Shown in pieces: positions 45,127-53,573 of a stretch of 64,000 nt of DNA. This DNA is from Pseudaminobacter soli (ex Zhang et al. 2022) (GTDB lineage: Bacteria; Pseudomonadota; Alphaproteobacteria; Rhizobiales; Rhizobiaceae): positions 1 to 64,000 of the forward strand of contig NZ_JABVCF010000018.1 of the NCBI RefSeq assembly GCF_014595955.1. Reading direction: 5' to 3'. Every line of letters begins with the position of its first letter. Within the stretch, counting starts at the first letter, position 1. A program made the position numbers and the translations under genes. Under the pieces are notes generated by a model. That model was not told the origin of the DNA. It did not search any database and saw only the letters and a list, made by a program, of their open reading frames with translations.

Positions 45127-46359
45127 TCAGGCACGGGTCACGCGCAGAGGCAGTTCCTTCAGGGTGCGCAAGGTGTTGATGATCCGGTAGGACGGCTCGC
45201 CGGCGATCTCGATGGTCGCGGTCCGCCGCGCCAGCGCCGATAGGATGACTTCCGCCTCGAGCCGGGCGATCATCTGGCCGATGCAGATATGAGCACCGCT
45301 GCCGAAGGCGAGGTGGATGCCGGCTGCGCCGCGGCGGATGTCGTAGCTGTCGGGATGGTCCCAGCGCCTGGGGTCGCGGTTGGCGGCGCCCATGAAGATG
45401 GCGACCTTCCTGTCGGCATCGAGCCGTACGCCGCCCAGAACCGTTTCGCGCACGACTGTACGGAACTGCGTCTGCGACGGCGCTTCGTGGCGGATAGCTT
45501 CTTCGAAGGCGCCGCGCACGAGCGCTGGTTCGGTGCGGATGGCGTCCCACTGTTCGGGGCTGCGCGCCAGTTGGTTCAGCGCGAAGCCGATACCGGCGAT
45601 GGTGGTGTCCATGCCGCCGCGGATGAAGGAGCGCACCAATCCAGGCGCGCTGTCAGCCGGCAGTTCGCTGGCATCCTGCGCCAGATAGATCTGCTCGCCG
45701 AAGCCTCCCGGCCGCATGCTCTCTCGCTGGAAGCTCTTTTGATACCATTCCAGGATCGGTTCCACTTTCCTCAGCGAACGCTGGAAGATCTCGTTGTTCG
45801 GACCTATGGCGTTGAAGTTCATGTCACCGATGGCGACCGCGTTCTCGTGCGGAATGTCGACGCCGATGGCATTCGGGAAGACGGTGAGCACGAAACCTTC
45901 GGCGATCTCTTTGACGGCGTCGAAGGTGCCGAGGTCGAGAATGCGCTCGACGATCCGCTCTGCTTCGACTTCGAAATCAGCGCGCCACTTGCGGATGACG
46001 AAGGGCGAGATGATGCGGGTGAGCACGGCCCTCAGCTTCGTGTGCTCGGGCGGGTCGGTTTCCAACAGCGGGCTGCGCGGCCGCCAAGCGCCGGGCTTGC
46101 GCAGGTCGTACATCCCCGTGCCGGCGCTTGCCATGAACCGCTCATCGTCGGAAAGCACAGTCTTGGCTTCTTCGTGCCGTCCGACCGCATAGATTCCGTA
46201 CGGCCTCAGCAACACCACCGCGCCGGTCTCGCGCAATGCGGCGTGGAATGGATAGGGATCGGCAAGCACCGTCTCGGTGAAAGGATCGATGTCCAGGACC
46301 GGGGCTTCGATCCCGTCCTTGCCTGCCTGCGCCGTGGCTTGTGTGGCTTCGCGCAGCAT
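45127..46359 (-). CDS. cytochrome P450, CYP199-like
   Basis: P450 of 410 residues. Heme Cys is residue 359 (AFGSGAHICIGQMIARLEAE), the K-helix is EAIR followed by HEAPSQTQFRTV, and the I-helix is RGGMDTTIAGIGFALN. DPFTETVLADPYPFHAALRE and YGIYAVGRHEEAK match the same subfamily as its neighbours. The start at 46359 is 5 bp past the previous P450 stop, with no strong ribosome site of its own, so translational coupling is likely. Residues near the SPxQ/APSQ segment, which line the substrate pocket in CYP199A, differ between the paralogs, suggesting different substrates. Confidence 0.93.
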   Translation of the reverse strand: MLREATQATAQAGKDGIEAPVLDIDPFTETVLADPYPFHAALRETGAVVLLRPYGIYAVGRHEEAKTVLSDDERFMASAGTGMYDLRKPGAWRPRSPLLETDPPEHTKLRAVLTRIISPFVIRKWRADFEVEAERIVERILDLGTFDAVKEIAEGFVLTVFPNAIGVDIPHENAVAIGDMNFNAIGPNNEIFQRSLRKVEPILEWYQKSFQRESMRPGGFGEQIYLAQDASELPADSAPGLVRSFIRGGMDTTIAGIGFALNQLARSPEQWDAIRTEPALVRGAFEEAIRHEAPSQTQFRTVVRETVLGGVRLDADRKVAIFMGAANRDPRRWDHPDSYDIRRGAAGIHLAFGSGAHICIGQMIARLEAEVILSALARRTATIEIAGEPSYRIINTLRTLKELPLRVTRA

Positions 46360-46364
46360 GGCGG

Positions 46365-47579
46365 TTACGTCACGACGGCGCGCAGCGGCAGGTAATCGAG
46401 CGTGCGCATCTGGTTGATCGGTCGGTAGCGTGGCTCGCCGGCCGGCTCCAGCACCTCAAATCGTGTCACCAGCGCCTTCAGAATCGCCTCGGCCTCGAGC
46501 CGCGCGATCATCTGGCCGATGCAGATATGCGCGCCGGTACCGAAACCGAGATGGATGCCGGTGGTATCGCGCGTGACATCGAACCTGTCCGGATCCTCCC
46601 ATTTGCGCGGATCGCGGTTGGCAGAGCCTAGAAACACGCCGACCTTGGTGTCAGGCCGAAGGCGTAGGCCGGAGAGTTCAACGGGGCCGGTGGTCGTGCG
46701 ATAGGTCACCTGGAAGGGCGATTCCAGCCGCACTGCCTCTTCGAAGGCGGCCCGCACCTTGCTCGGATCGGACTTTACGATCGCCCATTGGTCGGGGTTC
46801 TGCGCCAGCTTGTTTAGCGTATGGCCGATGCCGGTAATGGTGGAATCGGTGCCGCCGCCGACGAACGAGCGCACCATGTTGGAGGCGATTCCTTCCTCGA
46901 ACTCGCCGCGATCTTCGGCGTCGAACAGCATCTCGGCAATCGAACCCGGTGTGACGCCTTCGCGCCGTACGCTGTTCTCGAACCATTCGAGATAGGGCTT
47001 CGCCCGTTCCATCGCGCGGTGGTAGAGCTCGTTGGGCGGGCCGCTCTGGTTGAAGCGCATCTCGCCGATGGCGAGGATTTCCTTGCGCGGCAGCTTCACG
47101 CCGACGGCTTCCGGAAAGACCTTCAGCACGAAGGCTTCCGCCACATCCTCGACGCCGTCGAACTCGCCTTTCGCGACCAGATCCTCCACCAGCCGCTTCG
47201 CCTCGGTCTCGAAATGCTCCCGCCAGCGCCGGATCACGATCGGCGACAGGTATTTCGTCAGGGTGGCGCGGATGGCGGTGTGGCCGGGCGGGTCGTTTTC
47301 AAGCAGGCGATTGGGGATGCGGAAGTCGCCGGGCTTGCGGATGTCCTGGATGCCGATCCCGCCGCGCGCGGTGAAGCGAGAATGATCGTTCAGCACGATC
47401 GTCGCCTCGGCGTGGCGGCCGACGGCATAGACGCCGTAGCGCTCGATGAAGGCGGCCGGGCCGGCCTCGCGCAGCCGCTCGTGGAAAGGATAGGGATCGC
47501 GCAGGACCTCGAGCGAATAGGGATCGACGTGGAGAACCGGCGCATCGGCCGTCTCCGTGCTCAGCGCTGCTTCACTCAT
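46365..47579 (-). CDS. cytochrome P450, CYP199-like
   Basis: P450 of 404 residues, first gene of the leftward P450-P450-P450-ferredoxin operon. Heme Cys is residue 353 (GFGTGAHICIGQMIARLEAE), the K-helix is EAVR with ESPFQVTYRTT, and the I-helix is VGGGTDSTITGIGHTLN, again with Ser in place of the usual Thr, as in the P450 at 37384. It opens with DPYSLEVLRDPYPFHERLRE. Two shared dyad elements (sites I and J) lie in the divergent region between this gene and the ferredoxin reductase. Confidence 0.93.
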   Translation of the reverse strand: MSEAALSTETADAPVLHVDPYSLEVLRDPYPFHERLREAGPAAFIERYGVYAVGRHAEATIVLNDHSRFTARGGIGIQDIRKPGDFRIPNRLLENDPPGHTAIRATLTKYLSPIVIRRWREHFETEAKRLVEDLVAKGEFDGVEDVAEAFVLKVFPEAVGVKLPRKEILAIGEMRFNQSGPPNELYHRAMERAKPYLEWFENSVRREGVTPGSIAEMLFDAEDRGEFEEGIASNMVRSFVGGGTDSTITGIGHTLNKLAQNPDQWAIVKSDPSKVRAAFEEAVRLESPFQVTYRTTTGPVELSGLRLRPDTKVGVFLGSANRDPRKWEDPDRFDVTRDTTGIHLGFGTGAHICIGQMIARLEAEAILKALVTRFEVLEPAGEPRYRPINQMRTLDYLPLRAVVT

Positions 47580-47726
47580 GCTCGACTATCAGCCTCAAAC
47601 CAATCGCTCTGGCATTGTCTTGCCCGCCCACCCCAGGGGGCAGGCCACCCCCGCAAAGCATGGCCGCGGCGGTTCGTACAAAGTCCTATGATCGGCGTTA
47701 GAAGACCACCCGACATGCACCTTATC

Positions 47727-47746
47727 TGTCCCCCTTCCTGGGGAAA
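47727..47746. promoter_or_regulatory. shared dyad element, site I
   Basis: A perfect TGTCCCC arm at 47727-47733, a 6-bp spacer, and GGGGAAA at 47740-47746, in the region between the P450 operon (start 47579) and the ferredoxin reductase (start 47851). Confidence 0.6.
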
Positions 47747-47752
47747 GCTCCG

Positions 47753-47772
47753 CGTCCCTTGACGGAGGGATA
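47753..47772. promoter_or_regulatory. shared dyad element, site J
   Basis: CGTCCCT at 47753-47759, a 6-bp spacer, and AGGGATA at 47766-47772, only 6 bp after site I. The arms are identical to site C. A tandem arrangement of two sites occurs only here, at the redox-partner promoter. Confidence 0.5.
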
Positions 47773-47850
47773 CGCGTCCTTTCGCCGCAAGCCGATCATC
47801 TGCAGGTATCAGGGCGGAGGCTGGGCCGACGCCAACGAACGAAGGATGAC

Positions 47851-49077
47851 ATGCTGAACGCGATCGTGATCGTCGGCGCAGGCCAAGCCGGGTTCCAGAC
47901 TGCCGCCTCCCTGCGCCAGGACGGGTTTGCCGGATCGATCACGCTTGTCGGTGACGAGGCCGGCATGCCTTACCAGCGGCCGCCGCTGTCCAAGGCCTAT
48001 CTGCTCGGCAAGACCGATGCGCCCGGCCTGCTTTTCCGTCCGGAGAAATTCTTCGCCGATCATCGGATCGACCTCGTCAACAGCGCGGCGACCGCGCTCG
48101 ATCGTACCAACCGGCGTGTGAGCCTCGCCGACGGCAACGCTCTTCCCTATGACCACCTCGTGCTGGCCACCGGGGCGCACAATCGCTCGCTGCCAGTGCC
48201 GGGGGCGGAACTGGACGGCGTCTTCGGCCTCAAGAATCTCGGCGACGCCGATGCGCTGGCCACGCGACTGGGCGAGATCGAGAACGTCGTCGTGATCGGC
48301 GCCGGCTTCATCGGGCTGGAGTTCGCGGCCGTGGCGCGCGCCAACGGCAAGAACGTGCATGTCGTGGAGTTGGCCGACCGGCCCATGGCGCGCGCCGTAT
48401 CGAAGGAGATGGCGGAGTTCTTCGCCGACGCCCATCGCGATTGGGGGGTGATGCTCGACTTCGGCCAGGGCCTGTCGCGCATCGACGGTGAGCGGGGTAG
48501 GGTGACTGCTGTCGAACTGACCAATGGGCGCAGACTTCCCGCCGATCTCGTCGTGTTCGGCATCGGTGTGCTGCCCAACGCGCAACTCGCCTGCGAGGCC
48601 GGCCTCGATATTGAAAACGGCATCAAGGTCGATTCCTACTTGCTGACGTCGGATCCGGCGATCTCGGCAATCGGCGACTGCGCGATGTTTCCGAGCCAGC
48701 ACGCCGGCAGCTTCATCCGGCTGGAGTCGGTGCAGAACGCCGCCGATCAGGGGCGTGCCGTGGCCGCCCGGCTGGTCGGCAAGGGCGCGCCTTATGCCGC
48801 GGTGCCGTGGTTCTGGACCGATCAGGGTGACCTCAAGTTGCAGATGGTGGGGCTCTCGGCCGGGCACGATGCGACCGTGCGCCTCGGCGATCCCGCGACC
48901 CGCAGCTTCTCGATCCTGCTATTCCACAGGGGCAGGCTGATCGCCGTCGAATCGGTGAACCGTCCGGGGGATTTCATGGCGGCGCGCAAGATTCTTTCCA
49001 GCCGCGCCACGCCGCGCTGGGAGGAGGCTGCGTCGGACGGCTTTGACCTGCGCGCCTGGGAGGCGGCCAACCGCTGA
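47851..49077 (+). CDS. NADH:ferredoxin reductase (putidaredoxin/rhodocoxin reductase-like)
   Basis: FAD flavoprotein of 408 residues passing electrons from NAD(P)H to the [2Fe-2S] ferredoxin. The N-terminal FAD loop reads IVIVGAGQAGFQTAASLRQ and is followed by MPYQRPPLSKAYLLG, a hallmark of the putidaredoxin reductase family. VVVIGAGFIGLEFAAVARAN is the NADH Rossmann motif and AISAIGDCAMFPS the second FAD motif. It is divergent from the P450-ferredoxin operon, completing a class I P450 electron chain. NTF2-like and NIPSNAP genes follow on the same strand. Confidence 0.94.
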   Translation: MLNAIVIVGAGQAGFQTAASLRQDGFAGSITLVGDEAGMPYQRPPLSKAYLLGKTDAPGLLFRPEKFFADHRIDLVNSAATALDRTNRRVSLADGNALPYDHLVLATGAHNRSLPVPGAELDGVFGLKNLGDADALATRLGEIENVVVIGAGFIGLEFAAVARANGKNVHVVELADRPMARAVSKEMAEFFADAHRDWGVMLDFGQGLSRIDGERGRVTAVELTNGRRLPADLVVFGIGVLPNAQLACEAGLDIENGIKVDSYLLTSDPAISAIGDCAMFPSQHAGSFIRLESVQNAADQGRAVAARLVGKGAPYAAVPWFWTDQGDLKLQMVGLSAGHDATVRLGDPATRSFSILLFHRGRLIAVESVNRPGDFMAARKILSSRATPRWEEAASDGFDLRAWEAANR

Positions 49078-49112
49078 TCGGGCGCCACGCGAATTTCACA
49101 AGGGAAGGAAGG

Positions 49113-50057
49113 ATGACACGCGCCGACCAGATCGCGCCGAGAGACGCCAACGAACGCACCGTGCTCGGCTTCTACACCAACCTGATGAAGAAGGACCTCG
49201 ACGCCTTCGCCGAGCTGTGGGCGGAGGATGCGGTGCAGGACATGCCGTTCGCGGCCGGCGTGGCGGTGCTGGAGTCCGCCTGGCACGGCAAGGAGAAGCT
49301 CCTGTCGTACTACAGGAAATCGATCCCCAACCGCCGCGACCACGTCTTCGAGATCGAGAAGCTGCACCGCACAACCGATCCGGACGTCATCGTCGTCGAG
49401 GCCGCTGGCCGCAGCACGATCGGCGAGACCGGCCGGCTGTACGATCAGCGCTACGTCTTCACCTTCCGCTTGCGCGACGGCAAGATCGTGCTCAACCGCG
49501 AGCACTTCAACCCGATCATATGGCAGCGGGCGTTCGCCGGCTCCGACGTCACCGCCAATCCCAATCCGTCGGCTGCGCGATCGGCCACCGGGCCCGGCAC
49601 GCCCGTCGACGCGTTTCAGCCGAAGACGCCGCAGGAGACGGTGGCGATCGATTTCTACCGCCTGCTGATGAAGCGCGACTTCGACGCCTGGGGCGCGCTT
49701 TTTACCGAGGACGCCACGCAGTTCAATCCGTTCATGCCGGCAAAGGAGGGGCTCAGGCAGACCTTCGAGGGCCGCGACTACATCGTCCACCACTACAGGA
49801 CTGTGCTGGAAAAGCGCCGTGGCCCGGTCTTCACCATCTACGACCTGCACCAATCCACGGACCCCGACGTGGTCATCGTGGAAGCGGGCGGGCGCAGCGA
49901 GGTTCCGGAGACCGGCAGGGTGTACGACCAGCGCTACGTGATGATCGTCAATCTGCGTGGCGGAAAAATCGCCTGGACGCGCGAATACTTCAATCCGCTG
50001 GTCTTCCAGAACGCTTTCGATGGCTTTCTGGTGGGCGAGGGGGCGGTGCCGAATTGA
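49113..50057 (+). CDS. tandem NTF2-like (SnoaL) domain protein
   Basis: 314 residues made of two NTF2-like domains, about 15-135 and 165-300, joined by a linker rich in small residues (NPNPSAARSATGPGTPVDAF). The halves are clearly duplicated: each has ...FY..LMK.D.DA....F.EDA, then YDQRYV and an end block (REHFNPIIWQRAF in the first, REYFNPLVFQNAF in the second). Most relatives are single-domain, so this is a duplicated and fused form. It lies 35 bp after the ferredoxin reductase. An isomerase, hydratase or binding role is possible, but no activity can be named. Confidence 0.85.
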   Translation: MTRADQIAPRDANERTVLGFYTNLMKKDLDAFAELWAEDAVQDMPFAAGVAVLESAWHGKEKLLSYYRKSIPNRRDHVFEIEKLHRTTDPDVIVVEAAGRSTIGETGRLYDQRYVFTFRLRDGKIVLNREHFNPIIWQRAFAGSDVTANPNPSAARSATGPGTPVDAFQPKTPQETVAIDFYRLLMKRDFDAWGALFTEDATQFNPFMPAKEGLRQTFEGRDYIVHHYRTVLEKRRGPVFTIYDLHQSTDPDVVIVEAGGRSEVPETGRVYDQRYVMIVNLRGGKIAWTREYFNPLVFQNAFDGFLVGEGAVPN

Positions 50058-50087
50058 CGCCGTGACGGCAACATAGATACCGGGCTC

Positions 50088-50840
50088 ATGTTCGAATTCC
50101 GCTTCTACTCCGTAACGCCTGGGCGCATGGCTTCCGAGCTTGCGCTGGTGCATGACATGGGTTTTGCTGGCGCGCCGGAGGAGCCGGGCGGGCCGCCGGC
50201 GCACGCCGAGTCGCTCTGGGACCGCTACGGCGTCCATCGCCCGCTAGGCTCCTGGGCGGTGCTCAGCGGCCGCCAGGCGCCGGGCTTCCTCTACATCATC
50301 CGCTGGAACAGCATGAAGGAGCGCGACGAGCGCTTTCCGCGCTTCTGGACCGACCCGTTCTGGCGGGCCCGCCGCGCCGAGCTCACCGACGGCCAGCCGC
50401 TGGTCGACAGCATCGAGACCTGGCTGCTGGAGCCTTCCACCGCATGGCGCAAGGCCGGTGCGGATCCCGTCCCCGGCCCGGTGGGCGGCGTGCATGAACT
50501 GCGTATTCAGAACGTGCTCAACGGGTCGCAGGCCGAGGCGGGGGACAGCCTCGGCAGCGTCGACCTGCCGGCGCTGCGCGAACTTGGCGCCAGGCTCCTC
50601 GGCCTCTTCGAGGTGACGATCGGGCCGGAGCGGCCGCGCTTCGTCACCCTTCTCGCCTGGCCCGATCTGGCCTCGCAGCAGCGTGCCTGGTTCGAGATGG
50701 ACCGGCATCCCGCCGTGCGGGCGCGGCGCGAGGCGGAGCGCCAGCGCCACGGGCGCAACCTGTTCGGCTCGCCCGATGCCTATCTTCTGGGGCCCATCTC
50801 CTGGAACCTGCCGCAAGCCAATCTCGGAGTAACGCCATGA
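50088..50840 (+). CDS. NIPSNAP-family protein, copy 1
   Basis: 250 residues with two ferredoxin-like (dimeric alpha-beta barrel) halves. Visible features are MFEFRFYSVTPGRMASELAL, FLYIIRWNSMKERDERFPRF, then VGGVHELRIQNVL opening the second half and LLAWPDLASQQRAWFEM. NIPSNAP proteins in bacteria accompany aromatic and isoprenoid catabolism, but their chemistry is not known. The stop overlaps the next start by 4 bp, and the neighbour is a paralog, so a heteromer is plausible. Confidence 0.82.
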   Translation: MFEFRFYSVTPGRMASELALVHDMGFAGAPEEPGGPPAHAESLWDRYGVHRPLGSWAVLSGRQAPGFLYIIRWNSMKERDERFPRFWTDPFWRARRAELTDGQPLVDSIETWLLEPSTAWRKAGADPVPGPVGGVHELRIQNVLNGSQAEAGDSLGSVDLPALRELGARLLGLFEVTIGPERPRFVTLLAWPDLASQQRAWFEMDRHPAVRARREAERQRHGRNLFGSPDAYLLGPISWNLPQANLGVTP

Positions 50841-51580
50841 CTCGGCTCGCTCCGCCGCTCACGATCGACAGCTACTACGAGTTGCGCCTCTATCAGATGG
50901 TTCCCGGGCGGATGCCGGATTTCCATCGGCTGATGGGCGAGGACGTTCCGCCGCTGTTCGCCCGCAACGGCATCCCGGCCCCACTCGCCTTCTGGGAAGG
51001 CTATGCGGGTCCACTGTCGCCGCTCTACTGCTACATCCTGCATTGGCGCGACCTCGACGACCGGATGAACGCCTGGGAGCGCTTCTATGCTGATCCCGAG
51101 TGGGTTGCGAAGATGGGCGCCAACTATGGCGGGCAGCAACGCGTCGAGCGCTCGCACGTCTTCATCCTGCGCCCATCGCCGGTGTGGGAGCGGTTCCGCG
51201 AGGCTGGCAGCCAGGAGCCGGTCGGCGGTGTCCACGAACTGCGCTTCCACGACGTGCTCAACCAGGATCCCAATCTCGCGCACCAGTCACTGGCCGATCA
51301 CGATCTTCCGTTCCTGCGGGCGAGGGGAGCCCGCGTGCTCGGCGTCTTCGCGACATGGTTCGGCACGCGTATGAACCAGGCCGTGACCCTGCTTGCCTGG
51401 CCCGACGCGGAAAGCTGCCGGCAGGCCAGTTTCGCCCACCAGATTGATCCCGGCCTGCTTGCCGTCCGCGACGAGGAGCGGCGGCGCTACGGCCGGCCGC
51501 TGCTGCGCGGCACCGACATCCACATCCTGCAGCCGATCGGATACGGAATCGCGCGGCCCAATCTGGCGGCTCGGGGTTGA
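50837..51580 (+). CDS. NIPSNAP-family protein, copy 2
   Basis: 247 residues, paralogous to the preceding protein. It has YYELRLYQMVPGRMPDFHRL, YCYILHWRDLDDRMNAWERF, VGGVHELRFHDVLNQ and LLAWPDAESCRQASF in the same order. The start ATG overlaps the previous stop (ATGA), giving equal expression. It is the end of the reductase operon and is convergent with the NTF2-like gene at 51635; two hairpins (51593-51607 and 51626-51646) lie between. Confidence 0.82.
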   Translation: MTRLAPPLTIDSYYELRLYQMVPGRMPDFHRLMGEDVPPLFARNGIPAPLAFWEGYAGPLSPLYCYILHWRDLDDRMNAWERFYADPEWVAKMGANYGGQQRVERSHVFILRPSPVWERFREAGSQEPVGGVHELRFHDVLNQDPNLAHQSLADHDLPFLRARGARVLGVFATWFGTRMNQAVTLLAWPDAESCRQASFAHQIDPGLLAVRDEERRRYGRPLLRGTDIHILQPIGYGIARPNLAARG

Positions 51581-51592
51581 GAAGATCATATC

Positions 51593-51646
51593 GGGCCTCG
51601 AAGGCCCCACGATCAACCGCAAATACTGCCGGAATCAATCCGGCAG
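51593..51646. terminator. paired hairpins between convergent genes
   Basis: GGGCCT/AGGCCC (51593-51607, loop 3) and CTGCCGGA/TCCGGCAG (51626-51646, loop 5). The second overlaps the end of the NTF2-like gene. There is no long T tract, so termination strength is uncertain. Confidence 0.4.
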
Positions 51647-52087
51647 AACGCGCACGCTGACGCTCCTGAAGCGCCAACCCTGCGGAGTGCGCGCGAAGCG
51701 GAAACTATAGGCGCCGCACATCGCGATCTTGCCCGGCCCGTCGCGCCAGTCGGTGATCAGCGCACGGCAGCGGCCATGCGCGTCGTCCGGCCCATCACCC
51801 GGCTCGATCAGGACATCCGTCATCTGGTGGCGGAACTTGCGGTCGAAGCGTTTGATGATCGAATTCTCGATCATCTGCTTGATCTGCTCATGGCCGGTCA
51901 TGGTCTCGGCCGGCAGGCCCGACCCGCCTTGCGCGGCGGGTGGCGAGTTCTCGCGCGTCCAGGTGCCCTCCGTGAGAAAGAGCGCGGCGAAGCCGTCGAG
52001 ATCGCCGGCATCGGCGCGATGGACATAGCGCGCCAGCAGGTTGCGCATTGCGAGTTCGTCGGCGACCGGAACGGCATCGTCCTGCAT
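51635..52087 (-). CDS. NTF2-like/SnoaL_4-type protein
   Basis: 150 residues in the NTF2-like fold. It has the helical start ADELAMRNLLARYVHRADAG, the substrate-pocket segment FAALFLTEGTWTREN and the C-terminal strand GAYSFRFARTPQGWRFRSVS. It lies 23 bp after an SDR gene, and the pair probably forms one transcript from the divergent promoter with site K. A small isomerase or hydratase on the pathway is possible; the function is unassigned. Confidence 0.82.
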   Translation of the reverse strand: MQDDAVPVADELAMRNLLARYVHRADAGDLDGFAALFLTEGTWTRENSPPAAQGGSGLPAETMTGHEQIKQMIENSIIKRFDRKFRHQMTDVLIEPGDGPDDAHGRCRALITDWRDGPGKIAMCGAYSFRFARTPQGWRFRSVSVRVLPD

Positions 52088-52110
52088 TTGCGCTCTCCTT
52101 CCCGATCCGC

Positions 52111-52935
52111 TTATTCGCTGTAGACGCCGGCTTCGAGCAGCTTCTTCGACGAATAGTCGCCGCCCTGCTTCTTAGTGAAGAAGCCGGAGGTCAGGCCGCC
52201 GTCGATCGGCAGGACGGCGCCTGTGACGAAGGAGGCGGCGTCGGACAGGAGCATCAGCGCCACGCTCGCCATTTCCTCTGCCATACCCATGCGGCCGAGC
52301 GGCGTGCGGTCCACGACGGCGTCGATGAAGGCCGGCGGCATGTTGCGACGCAAGAGCGGCGTGTCGACGAAGCCGGGCGCGATGCAATTGACGCGCACGC
52401 CGTGCCGACCCCACTCGATCGCGAGGTTCTTCGCCAGGCCGCTGACGCCGTGCTTCGACGAGACGTAGTGCAGTCGGCCGGCATGGCCGCCCAGCCCGTC
52501 CACCGAGCCGATGACGACGATCGAGCCCTTGCCGCGCTCGACCATGCGGCCGCCGAACTCGCGGCAGGTGAGGAACAGCCCCTTCAGGTTGATCTCAAGG
52601 ACGTCCTCGAAATCCGCTTCCGGCAGGATTTCCGCAGGCGCGGTGCGAGAAATCCCGGCACAGGCGAACAGGCCGTCGACCGGGCCGAGTTCCCTCTCGA
52701 AATGATCGGCGGCCCGCTTCGTCGCGGCGGCGTCGCGCACGTCCATCGCGAAGCCGGCCGCCTTAACGCCGCGGCTGCGGAGTTCGTCGAGCACGGGCGC
52801 GATGTCCGCATCGCGCAGGTCGACGATCGCGACATGGGCGCCGTCTCCCGCGAGCGCGATCGCCGCAGCGCGGCCGATACCCGACGCGCCGCCGGTGATG
52901 CAGACGACGCGGTCCTTGAGACCGTAGTTCTTCAT
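52111..52935 (-). CDS. short-chain dehydrogenase/reductase
   Basis: SDR of 274 residues starting MKNYGLKDRVVCITGGASGI at 52935, chosen because GAGAGG lies just upstream (an in-frame ATG at 52953 does not have one). VDLRDADI suggests NAD, CAGISRT replaces NNAG, and YVSSKHG gives Tyr-x3-Lys. The catalytic Ser is in IGSVDGLG. A tail of about 25 residues after the usual VLPIDGGLTSGFF is unusual. It is divergent from the DUF3237 gene, with the perfect palindrome of site K between. Confidence 0.88.
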   Translation of the reverse strand: MKNYGLKDRVVCITGGASGIGRAAAIALAGDGAHVAIVDLRDADIAPVLDELRSRGVKAAGFAMDVRDAAATKRAADHFERELGPVDGLFACAGISRTAPAEILPEADFEDVLEINLKGLFLTCREFGGRMVERGKGSIVVIGSVDGLGGHAGRLHYVSSKHGVSGLAKNLAIEWGRHGVRVNCIAPGFVDTPLLRRNMPPAFIDAVVDRTPLGRMGMAEEMASVALMLLSDAASFVTGAVLPIDGGLTSGFFTKKQGGDYSSKKLLEAGVYSE

Positions 52936-53029
52936 CGAAGCCTCTCGTCGCAAATGGTCGGCGTGCGGGCCGGCTTACACGGACTGCCAGCGCGGCGTCC
53001 GTCAGCTTAGGCCGGACCGTTCCGCCATC

Positions 53030-53049
53030 TGTCCCCGATATCGGGGACC
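53030..53049. promoter_or_regulatory. shared dyad element, site K (best palindrome)
   Basis: TGTCCCC at 53030-53036, spacer GATATC, GGGGACC at 53043-53049. The inner 18 bp (53031-53048) are a perfect palindrome. It lies 55 bp before the DUF3237 start and 95 bp before the SDR start. On the minus strand TAAGCT begins 20 bp beyond the dyad. Confidence 0.7.
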
Positions 53050-53103
53050 GCCTTCCGTGGGCGGTCCAGTCGATGGTGGTGCGGCAACAGGAGGGGAGAA
53101 GGT

Positions 53104-53568
53104 ATGGTAGAGATCCGTCTGAAGCCGCTGTTCACGATGCAGGCCGACACGGCCAACGGCGCGACCCATGTCGGGCCCGTGCCCATCGGCTATCAACGGC
53201 GCGTTGTCTTCGTCACCGGCGGCCGTTTCGAAGGCGAGCGTCTGAGCGGCAGGGTCCTGCCGGGGGGCGGCGACTTCCTGATGATGCGCCCGGACGGGGG
53301 TATGCATCTGGACGTGCGGCTGGTCCTCGAGACCGATGCCGGTGAGTTGATATACATGACCTATGTCGGGCGCCGGCACGGTCCGCCCGAGGTGATGGAG
53401 CGTTACAGGAACTCCGAGGCAGTCGCCTATGGCGAGGACTATTTCCGCACGATCGTTCAGTTTGAGACGGCGGCGCCGCGCCTGATGTGGCTGAATGGCA
53501 TACTGGCCGTCGGCGCCGGCTACCGCACCGTGGAAGGCGCCGTCTACGAGATCTTCGAGATCGAATAG
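53104..53568 (+). CDS. DUF3237-family protein
   Basis: 154 residues of the DUF3237 family, a small beta-rich fold often found with aromatic and aryl-carbon catabolism. Typical segments are GYQRRVVFVTGGRFEGERLS, GGGDFLMMRPDGGMHLDVRL and EDYFRTIVQFETAAPRLMWL followed by NGILAVGAG. GGAGGGGAGAAGG precedes ATG 53104. No enzymatic function is established for most of the family. It is single, divergent from the SDR operon and under the best copy of the shared dyad. Confidence 0.85.
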   Translation: MVEIRLKPLFTMQADTANGATHVGPVPIGYQRRVVFVTGGRFEGERLSGRVLPGGGDFLMMRPDGGMHLDVRLVLETDAGELIYMTYVGRRHGPPEVMERYRNSEAVAYGEDYFRTIVQFETAAPRLMWLNGILAVGAGYRTVEGAVYEIFEIE

Positions 53569-53573
53569 AGCAA

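Noticed and set aside
47620-47660. CACCCC/GGGGGC-type symmetry near the P450 start
   Set aside because: Spacing between the C-run and G-run is 1-2 bp and the GTC/GAC flanks are missing, so it does not fit the shared dyad.
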